NCBI GenBank assembly: GCA_017979445.1
Contig: CM030711.1
Location: 17,934,922-17,998,921 of the forward strand
DNA length: 64,000 nucleotides
Direction of reading: 5' to 3'
Source of the DNA: Akebia trifoliata
Lineage: Eukaryota; Streptophyta; Magnoliopsida; Ranunculales; Lardizabalaceae
Position numbers and translations under genes: made by a program
Shown: positions 37,877 to 46,623 of the stretch, one piece after another
Position numbering within the stretch: the first letter of the stretch is position 1
How the letters are laid out: the number at the start of each line of letters is the position of its first letter
Notes under the pieces: generated by a model
What the model was told of the DNA's origin: nothing
The model's database searches: none
The model's input: the letters and a program-made list of their open reading frames with translations, nothing else

Positions 37877-39235
37877 TCTAAAGGAACCAATATTGAGTAA
37901 AACTCCACGTTCTAACATTATAATTAGAAATTGTACCTTCCAAAACTTCGTTGGAGACAGGTACTTTCTCCTGGGTCACAATCCTTGCTCGCGATTGTGA
38001 TAGAAGGCATTATTTCCTAATATGTTCCACCTGACCACACGCGTAACAATGTCAATGATTTTGTCTTCGTAGATCTCTGTGGAGTAGGCAGTTGGTAGAC
38101 TGGGGTTTGTAGGCTCTGAACCTACTTTGTTGATTCCTTTGGCCTTGTTGGCATCATTGGAGCTCCAACTGCTCTATAACTCAGTGATTGGGGAATTTTA
38201 CAACTTGATTACGAAGGAGTTCTATATTATGGATACATGGATCCGGGAGAGATTTGTCTCGTATACATCGGCCTCTTATCCGAATCTAATTTGGGAATAA
38301 AAGAAATCTAAGGTCAACTAATTTGCCCCCTGGAGGTCTGTAACTCTATCTCCTCTCGTTCTATCCTTTAAGCTCGATTTACCGTATCTCTATAATTGGT
38401 AATCTCAATCATCAACCTCCTAGCCCTTAGGGAGGATCATAGTCCTTTAAAGAATCTACAGGATTTTTGTAGATCTGCTAAGATAAGCTCGAGCGCATAT
38501 CGTGACAATCTAATGAACATCATATCATAGTCTGTAAGTGATAGAGTACCATGCACTAATCTCAAAAACTCCTAGTGTTTGAATTCTTGAGCAGTCTCAA
38601 ATATAATCTATTAAGAAACATCTTCTCGAGGTCTACCCACTCAAACGATCCATCGCCTAATACATTCCTCTCAAAACATTATGACTAGCCTCCATGTCCA
38701 ATTGGAATGTAGTCACCGTTACCCATTGATTTCTCGGGCACTACATGGCACTCAAAACCTTTCAAGTCTTTAAAACTCACTCATTGACCTCAGTTGGATC
38801 GAAAAAAAAATCTTAAATTTCGGTGAACGTAATCGTTGGAAATTCTATAATTACATCCATGAAGTTACTTGTCCTTTGGGCTGGAAAATTCTCTTATTCT
38901 TCAAAGATACGACCTGTGGCAGTGGTCCCTGAGGTGAAATAGTATAAGTCTCTTGCGAAGAAGTCCAACGATTCCTTATTTCTTGGACTTAGTGGTACAC
39001 CTTCCAATTGTGGTAAGTCTTGTACAATTTCTTGCTTCCAATCGGTAGTCTTGTCTGTTCGGGGTGGCACGAGTACATTATTAACTTTATTGAAATCTGG
39101 TGGCCTTTATTCATTGAATTGTTTGTCTAACATCTTTCTGAGCCACGCATCATTAATCGGTTGACATCAACCCGAACCTTGCTTTCCTTTATGTCCCGAT
39201 TTACCACAGTCATAACATACTACAACTCTTTCTTT
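37877..39235 (-). pseudogene. gag: Gypsy gag and start of protease, decayed (internal region 1)
   Basis: Duplicate of the remnant at 30600-31960 with the same stops and the same knuckle defects: the stop-containing knuckle near 38007-38048, the gag core DYDMMFIRLSRYALEL near 38490, and the cysteine-lacking knuckle near 39185-39220. Shared defects show that they predate the duplication of the internal region. Confidence 0.68.
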
Positions 39236-39880
39236 TAACTGATTTAGTAGTATATGTTATTGTCTCTTATAAAATTCTTCCATTCATTGTTGGTATGTCT
39301 ATAATATCACTCCTCACGTATAGTTATTTTTCCTATGAATTTGTTAGTTTCGTAATTTTTTATCTCTTATTAGATACTAATTGTCTTCTTTCCATTTGGT
39401 TTCGAGGTGGTGGTGGTTGTATTATTCATATTTCTTCTCTAAACTTGTCATGAAACTCAGTCACCTATTCGATGAATGACATTAGTTGTGATATCAAGTC
39501 AAATGTCTGATCTAGAACCTATCTCTGTTGTGTTTGGCCTCTACCGTCCACTTCTCTCGCTTGTGTTTATCCGTAACAAGAAACTTATCAGAATAAGGCC
39601 AAAACTGCTTTTACGTAACTATGAATTGTTACCATAGCTTGGAACTTAGTAATGGACTCAATTTCCATTACTAACAGAACAGACCTAGAATCCTATCTGA
39701 GGCTTACTAAGCTCTATAGACTTCTAGACACGGAAGAACTCGTAATTCCAATATGGAACTACTGATGAGCTCGGATACCAAATTCCTAGTGACACTCTAT
39801 GATTATCGATCAAATATCTATGGTATCAGTAAATTCTCCAAAATATAACAGATCTGTATCCCATACGGATCTAATACTAT

Positions 39881-39891
39881 GCTCTTTACCA
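39881..39891 (-). other. Primer-binding site with a one-base deletion (internal region 1)
   Basis: The minus strand reads TGGTAAAGAGC. It is the same site as 32611-32622 with one base (T of TGGTAT) missing. Confidence 0.75.
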
Positions 39892-39893
39892 TC

Positions 39894-42800
39894 TGTGGCG
39901 CCCCGCCGAACACTAACACAAATCCCCATGTCAGATCTCGAGGTAGTAGGTGGCACCTCGAAATTTCGGCATGGTTTCCTCTGTTTATGTTAGCATTCCA
40001 ATGCGAATAACCTGCACCTGATAAACGACATACAATCCTGCATATATACGCATAAAATAGAATACTAGCGGAAGCTTATACACATTTAATATCGTACGAT
40101 ATATCAGAGTGCGGAAGAGAAAATTATATACAGGATTATACAGAGATTTTCTCACTCTAACAAAAGTCCTAACACTCAAGACAGAACCATAAGACTACCT
40201 GGGGAACTGACACCACTAGGGGGTATAGCCCCAGTACTTACCAGGTGACGAACTCTGGTTGTCTATCTGACCAACCAGATGATCATCATTCATACTCTAT
40301 ACTTGCCTCGCCAAGCTCTAAATCTGAAACTAAAAAAAATAGAGAAGGAAAGGGTGAGTAACAATGGTTACCCAGTAAGGAAAAACACAATTTCTACTAA
40401 TAACCTCTTCTAACATGAACGAATAAGCATACTAGATCATTTTAAAGTTTGTAAAATTTTACAAAGAAACTACGATTAACTGGTACATATAGCCAGGGAT
40501 GAGCAACTAAACATTTTAAAACTCACATTACATCAATCAACAGTACTCACTATAACATTCTCTTTTTATACAAATCTAATTGATCAAATGGAAACATTAA
40601 ACATGGATTTCATTTTATATATCAAAATAAGCAACAGATACATAATACACAATGGTGGAGTATTGGAATTAGAGAGTTGGGATTCACGACTGGATCGCTC
40701 CCAGTCGGGACATGATGTTACAATTCTTCTCTGGCTTTTAGTTCCTGATTTTGTGGCTGGTCGCTGTTTACCACGCTTGGTTGACCATTTATCCGGCTCA
40801 GGCTGGCCGTTTGACGTGACCGTAAGCAATGGGTCTCTTTTCGATGTGTCAGAACGTTCGACTACTATAGATTGTTAGTGATCACTGACTAATCATCTTC
40901 GTCTATGCCTATCAGGCGTGCATGTGATTCCCAAATATACAAACCATTCGTATACGACCACCTTTACATTACAAGTTCACTGGTAAAGATAGAGAGGAAT
41001 AAACCCGGATTCCAGTTGTGACTCCACTCTCATACGCGTCCCATACCACGTATGAGCTTGGTGGTCCCTACCGTACATCCCAGGATAGTACACCACTCCG
41101 GATGATATGACGCACTATCCCTTCAGGCATTCACAAACTCTTTAACAGCTCACAAAATAGCTACATATATATATTATTTTCATTTGAAAACAAAAGAGAA
41201 ATTAACAATACAAGGTTGAGAATAGATATCCAGTTTCCTACCATGCAAGTGTGGCCACCCGGCCTAAAATAAATAACATAACAGAAACGTAAACAGCGCC
41301 TCGCGCTAACAGAAAGTAAATAAACATGCAACCAGTAATATTATCCCTGGATATCTGTTCACCAACCTACACACAACACAACAACGTAAAATGCAGACAT
41401 CACCCCTCGGGTGTGACTCTGACATTTTATCCGTTCATACCTTTTTTCCCTCTTTCCTTTTTTTTTTTTTTACAATTTTCAATCTCTTCAATAAAACATC
41501 CATTTTCTGATATTCATCAACTCAATATGAGTTCATTGAATATTAAATCACATTTTCCACTAAAGAATTTATTTTTATCAATAATATTGAAAAAAAATAC
41601 AAATTTCATATCAAAACGGGGTCCGAGCAGTGCACAAGACCCAATTTATGGAAATAACCCGTTAAAATATCCTACCCACGTATAATTTGTTAAAAATACA
41701 ATTAAACATATCAAACATGCAATTTCTGGCGTGAATTTTGAAATAACAAAAGAATTCTATATTTTGGAAATACATCAAAAATTTTCAGATAAAATCCTAA
41801 ATGCAATTTTCACAATCTACGATTACTAATAGAAATTGAGAGTTCCTTACAATCACTAGGCGACGGAATTGAAGCACGTGCACGGAAATCGAGAACAACA
41901 CTGAAATCGAGACGGACCGAACTTCGAAGCGGCTGATTTTTGAAATCGACCCGGTGGTTTCGAAGATCTCGATGTGTTCGTCTCTTCTCCCTTCTACGGC
42001 GAAAGACGGTTTGACCCCGAAACCGATGAAAACCGAGGTCAAAGTTACGAAATCTCCGTATAAAAATACGGCTGATTTTTGACTATACGGGGTGAAAAAC
42101 ACGAAAACGGAAGGAATTTGGGTGGGTTATGTAGAGAATGAGGCTGCGGACGTTTCTCCCTTCTGCGTCGGAAGACGATTTGACCCCGAAACGGACGAAA
42201 TCCGAGGTCAAAGTTTCGAAATTTCTGTATCCAAATACGGCTGATTTTTGACGATATCGGGTGAAATAGAAAGTGAAACGAAGAAAGGTTGGTGGAGTTT
42301 TGTAGATGTCGAGGCTGCGGATCTTTTTCTCTTCTGCGACGATTGTCGAAAGTGGACCGTTTGCGAGGATCTGAGGTGGAAGATCGGAAGAAAAACGAAT
42401 TTTTTTTTTTCGTTTATATGTCGCGTGGCTGTATGACGAGTTGGGGAAGATGACATATAAAAAAATTTAAAAATATTATTTAAAAAATGTGGGACGAATT
42501 CGGTATTTTCGCCTATTGTTTTGATCGACGATAACTTGACCGTCCGGACTCCAAAACTGACAAATGAATATTCTATTTCGCCTAATTTTTCGTTCTGGAT
42601 CTAATGGTGTAGTCAATTTCTACAAATTTTATCTCTAACAAAAATTTACATTTTTAGCCTGACGTGACCCCTAAACTTGATGTCGTTTTCATTTTTGACG
42701 ATAATTCGACTTCCTGATCTCCAAAAATGATAAATAAATAGTCATGTTAATAATTTTTCGTTATGAACCCAATGGTATGATCGAATTTTAAAAATTATTC

Positions 42801-43067
42801 CTCTAACAAAAATCACTGTTTTAGCCTGGTCCGACCCGATAATCGAGGATTTTGCAACTTTTATATTCAGACTCGCATTTGAGCATGCTTACAGGCTAAA
42901 CTATGTTTTTCGATCATTTTGAATCTAATGGTGAGGTTAGATTCCATTACAAATGATCAGAACAAGGTCCTATAGTTTTACCCTAAGTCCCACTTTCAAG
43001 ATTTTCTTACAATTCCACTATTTATTTTTTTTCCTTGAGATACGAATTAAAAATTCGGGGTGTTACA
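39894..43067 (-). mobile_element. Right LTR of the array (3,174 bp), 5' LTR
   Basis: The shortest LTR, with a single copy of the 702-bp unit (ending at about 42828). It ends TGTTACA on the plus strand and is followed directly by ATTAT. It differs from the other two by many 1-4 bp deletions. Confidence 0.9.
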
Positions 43068-43072
43068 ATTAT
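43068..43072. repeat. Target-site duplication ATTAT (right of the large array)
   Basis: Matches 23699-23703 exactly. Confidence 0.9.
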
Positions 43073-43520
43073 TGACTCATCGAGTTGGTAGTGTACTGAA
43101 TTACATTAAACCAAATCTCGTGAATGAAGGTCGGATGCATGTGGGACTTGACAGGTTGGATATGACCATTTTGTCACTGACAAGGCAGAGGTAACAACCC
43201 CCAACCTGACAGAATGGTTGAACCTGCTCCTGCACTGACAAATCAGGTAAAACAACTATTGCAACTGACAGGCTAGAGAACAGGCACAACTACTCTAATA
43301 GGAATCATTGGAAAGATCTTGGGAGATCCACAAACTAGGAACTCTATAAATACCAGGTAATAACTCACATTAAAGGTTAGAAAAAATCTTCCCAGAGAAC
43401 CTTTTATTAGATCGGCTCTAATTTTTAACTTGATTGTCAAAGTGGTCATGTTGCAAGCAATCCACCAAGCTGAAAGTTTTCAAGGGAGATCTCAAGGTAA
43501 AACGAAAAATTACATCTACA
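43073..43520 (+). mobile_element. Remainder of the plus-strand Tat-type 3' LTR
   Basis: Continues the LTR begun at 23651. It contains a good TATA box (CTCTATAAATACC, about 43340-43352) followed by plausible R/U5 sequence, and ends near TACATCTACA at 43520. With the left part the LTR would be about 500 bp. The right boundary is a guess from the ACA end. Confidence 0.4.
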
Positions 43521-43619
43521 GTTTTATTTTTTGATGATGTGTCATCCTTCTATGTTCACTAAGGTCCACCATGGCATGATGCAAAATTTGGGGAATCTGT
43601 GTGGCCTTCATATTTGGTA

Positions 43620-43712
43620 TCATCTTTTTTTAATGGGTAAGCTGGGCTTGAACCCATGACCTCAAAGTTGTTTTGCAATGTGTCAAACCAACTAAGCTAT
43701 TGGACTAAGTTC
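43620..43712 (-). repeat. tRNA-derived SINE-like fragment
   Basis: Minus strand: box A-like TAGCTTAGTTGG (43688-43699) and, about 35 bp downstream, box B-like GGTTCAAGCCC (43644-43654), then a short A-run. The ends do not pair as an acceptor stem, so it is not a functional tRNA gene. It resembles the RNA polymerase III head of a SINE. Confidence 0.45.
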
Positions 43713-44340
43713 TTCATCAAGTCTGCTACACTCATGCCTTCATCCAAAGTAGTCTAAAAATCAATTCGCTTAGCCTGATGGTCATCAACTAGGTCAATTG
43801 TTCCAGAACCCTCAACAACTTGAGTAGTAAATTGAGTTGAATTAGGGAGCCACTTTCTCTTGAGAGATTTTGCTTCATCTACCCTTTTTTGGGTCACTGG
43901 TCTTTGCCACGGTAGAATGTGTAGTATTCTTTACATGATTTAGGTTTCCATTCATAGAGGATTTTTTGAGGAATGCTTTTCTCGTCCTCTTATTCTAATA
44001 GAATATCATCTAGAGATTGACAAGAAGGCTCAATTTCTACAAAATATAAGCATAACATAGTCGATGCTTATTAGTCGTGACTTCTTCCATGTGGAGAGGA
44101 TCACCAATCACACTACCCATCCCCATCTTGCCACATGTTTTTGGAGACCAAAATTGTAGGAGGAATTGAGGAAATCTCAGCCTTATGGGGATTTATAAGA
44201 GTAAATCACAAACTAGCTTTGAGTCTGATGTATTTACTTAAGATCAAAGGTCTTCTTCCTACTGTCCAAATCACTGAGTTGCGGACCATATCACAGTCGT
44301 CCTTATTATTGAACTATATAAAAAGAACCCTTCTTTGAGA
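43713..44340. other. No gene recognised
   Basis: Unique-looking sequence. Probably further decayed gag and internal sequence of the minus-strand element at 44340-45080, but no motif is convincing. Confidence 0.35.
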
Positions 44341-45010
44341 AACATTATAGCGAGATATCCCTTAATTTTCCAGAGCTCCTCAAAATAAACAATAGTTCTA
44401 CTAAGTAGTCTATGGAACCAAGTCAGAGCATATTCCTATTGGCTAGAAAGGAAGAGTCTACCCATCAAGGCTTCGTTCCCTTCTCACAAAGTTAGTATCT
44501 GCTGAAAGTAGTACAAATGCTTTATCGAGTCCTTCATACCGGTAAAGAGGGTAAAACGAGATGCTACAAACATTTTTGGCATCTTTGCTGCCAAAAGCTT
44601 AGCTGTAAAAGGAGACCTTTGGATCCCTTTAACAACATGAGCTACAGCAAACCACACTTCCATATTATGTCCCTATTCTCTTCTCTAGTTAGGTTTGCTG
44701 GTGTTTTGATCTGAGTTGCTATAGATGTAGAAACCTCAGTATCTCTTCTCTTTCCAGGGGACCTGGAGCCACTATTTCCCTCGGAAGCACGATTTTCCGC
44801 ATTTTCAACCTGATGCTGAGGTTGATCTTGTCTTTCCTTTTGTTGCACCTCTAAACATTGGTTTAGAGTTTGATTCTCGTTAGCTAGGGTATCCATCCTT
44901 TACTGCATTTCCCCCTTCCACTTCTTTATCTCATTGATCTGAGTCATCAATAATCTTTCAGTAGAAGGAGTAGCAAGTGGAGGTAAGTTATTGGCTTCAA
45001 CAAAACATGT
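44340..45010 (-). pseudogene. gag: Gypsy (Tat/RIRE2-like) gag N-terminal half, decayed
   Basis: Minus strand. TERLLMTQINEIKKWKGEMQ, a stop, then MDTLANENQTLNQCLEVQQKERQDQPQHQVEN (coiled coil followed by a polar linker, 44642-44920), and further on, with stops, ALTWFHRLLSRTIVYFEELWK near 44390-44440. The last segment fits the gag core pattern AxxWFxxLPxxSIxSFEEL. It starts about 60 bp from the primer-site-like sequence at 45060-45077, the usual gag position. Non-functional. Confidence 0.55.
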
Positions 45011-45059
45011 GGGTCTTACAATTATTTTCTCAAAAATCAACTATTGGTGTAAACCTTTT

Positions 45060-45077
45060 TCCACAGACGACACCAAA
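45060..45077 (-). other. Primer-site region of a second gypsy element
   Basis: The minus strand reads TTTGGTGTCGTCTGTGGA, two bases after CTCTACA. TTTGGCGCCGTCTGTGG is the usual sequence at this place in RIRE2/Retand-type Tat elements. Confidence 0.55.
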
Positions 45078-45079
45078 GA

Positions 45080-45700
45080 TGTAGAGGTGATTTTTGTTAC
45101 TTTTATCAAATTTACTCTAAAGCTCCACTAGATACTCCCTCTGTTGTCTAATGGCACGATGTGGTACCTGTCAAGAGTCCTCTGACACCTCAATTAGACC
45201 AGAAGAAAAAGATAAATTGATTCTATAATTTAGGTCGAAAGAAGAACATCCTTTTTTCCTCCGATCTTTTTCCCTTTTATAGGATTTCCATTAAAATAGG
45301 AATTCCATCCTAGACCCCTCAAACTCAAGATTCAATGGTGCTAGGAAGTCCCTTATTTAAAAGGAAACCCTACTAAATTAGAATTAATTCGTTTGATGCT
45401 ATTTGATTTTTGGGATTTGTCCTATAAATTAGGAAGGCAAAAGATAAACCAAGACATGTGCATGTTTACCAAATTTTCCCTGCTTTGCTATTAAAGCAAG
45501 CATCTATCTTTACCTTACCTTGAAATCGAACAGGACTAGGCTGTTGATTTGGTCTACAACCACTTAAGTTCTCTTCTAATTTGTCTTGATTCATGTTTGG
45601 ATCAGCACACTTTTAGGGTCCTAATCTATTACAACTTTTACAATCTACAAGTATATTTATAGTGCTCCAATAAAAGGAACTTTTCAGAACCATTGAATTA
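45080..45700 (-). mobile_element. Probable LTR remnant right of the primer site
   Basis: Begins TGTAGAGGTG on the plus strand (LTR end CACCTCTACA on the minus strand). The outer end could not be located, so the right coordinate is nominal. Confidence 0.35.
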
Positions 45701-45909
45701 AAACTTGATCCAATGACCAAGTTAAAAGACACATAAATATAACACCACCAAAATTTAAAATCCCACAAATGCCCGTAATTTTACATTTTAACTTAATATT
45801 ATTAAGGTTATTTTCATAAATAAAAAAACTAATAAAATTATAATTCCACAATTTAATAATGTTAGTTAGTTTTCTAAAGTGGTGACCCCATGATTGTGCT
45901 TAACCTTAT

Positions 45910-46089
45910 TATTAACAAGGTCGTTTTGTTGAAATGAATAGAAGTACAATCTGGCTATATCTATAAAAATGTTAATTATTTTTATATAATTACAATTTTT
46001 ATTTTTATTTTTTATGATGGGGGTTCTAGACCCATAGGCTCGACTAGCATGGGCGAGATAAAATATTTTTTATTAACAAGGTCGTTTTG
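45910..46089. mobile_element. Short retroposon with 19-bp target duplications
   Basis: TATTAACAAGGTCGTTTTG occurs at 45910-45928 and 46071-46089, flanking 142 bp. The insert holds a T/A-rich stretch and gggttctagacccatagg, and ends in a T-run (an A-run on the other strand). Direct repeats this long fit target-primed retroposition (SINE or 5'-truncated LINE). No full pol III promoter was found. Confidence 0.5.
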
Positions 46090-46623
46090 CCCTAAATCCC
46101 CTCAAGTACATGGAATACCCCCCACAAACCACATATGGTAGCTAAGCAAGATAAAATATACTTTTATTATGTTTTCTTCAAAACCATCTAATTTAAGATT
46201 TAAAATAAATTTAAAAATAAAAATAAAAATCCGCACAATATACTAAATAATAAAATATGATATAAAATTAGGTTATCTATTTGAAATTCTTAAAAAAAAT
46301 TAAATTAATTATAATTTTTTTTTAATCATGTATAAATCCTAAGTTTTGTAATGTATGTAGGTTTCCACATGACACCTATTAATCTTCTACAATATAAAAA
46401 TAAAAGAAGATTAACTATGGAAAAATCCCATTTTATTTTAAAATTCTCTAATGAATATAACTTCGACTAACTGGCTTCAACCGGGGTCCAACGCTGGACC
46501 CGGTTCATAAAAAATTTAGTGAAACACATCAAAAGGAGGGAACCAAACGGCTTATCTTCAACTGAAAATCGACTTATCTTCATTTGTACACTCTCCCTCA
46601 CACACACACACAGAGCAACATTC
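46090..46623. other. Upstream region and 5' UTR of the FKBP gene
   Basis: AT-rich. A (CA)n run (cacacacacacaca) precedes the start codon at 46624. No ATG occurs in the about 100 bp before it. No TATA box can be chosen confidently. Confidence 0.4.

Larger units (their letters stand above)
36522..39893 (-). mobile_element. Internal region 1 of the LARD-like array
   Basis: 3,372 bp. Same content as 29245-32624 at an offset of 7,277. From about 39100 to its right end it carries a series of 1-3 bp deletions relative to the other copy. Confidence 0.85.
23704..43067 (-). mobile_element. LARD-like tandem LTR retrotransposon array: LTR-internal-LTR-internal-LTR
   Basis: 19.4 kb. All three LTRs start (minus strand) TGTAACACCCCGAATTTTTAA and end GGCGGGGCGCCACA. 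Both internal regions (36522-39893 and 29245-32624, about 3.4 kb) are nearly identical and are each bounded by a tRNA-iMet-type primer site and a polypurine tract. ATTAT flanks only the outside, so the array is a single insertion that expanded, not three independent insertions. Large LTRs plus a short, mostly non-coding interior fit the LARD class of non-autonomous gypsy elements. Only gag and the start of a protease survive, with stops and frameshifts. Confidence 0.9.

Noticed and set aside
43620..43712. Functional tRNA gene
   Set aside because: Boxes A and B are present but the acceptor arms do not pair and no anticodon stem could be drawn.
46519..46623. Upstream extension of the FKBP reading frame
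   Set aside because: The longer frame begins at GTG. The first ATG in frame is 46624, directly after a CA-rich 5' UTR-like stretch, and the protein start MAVSSFKF fits.
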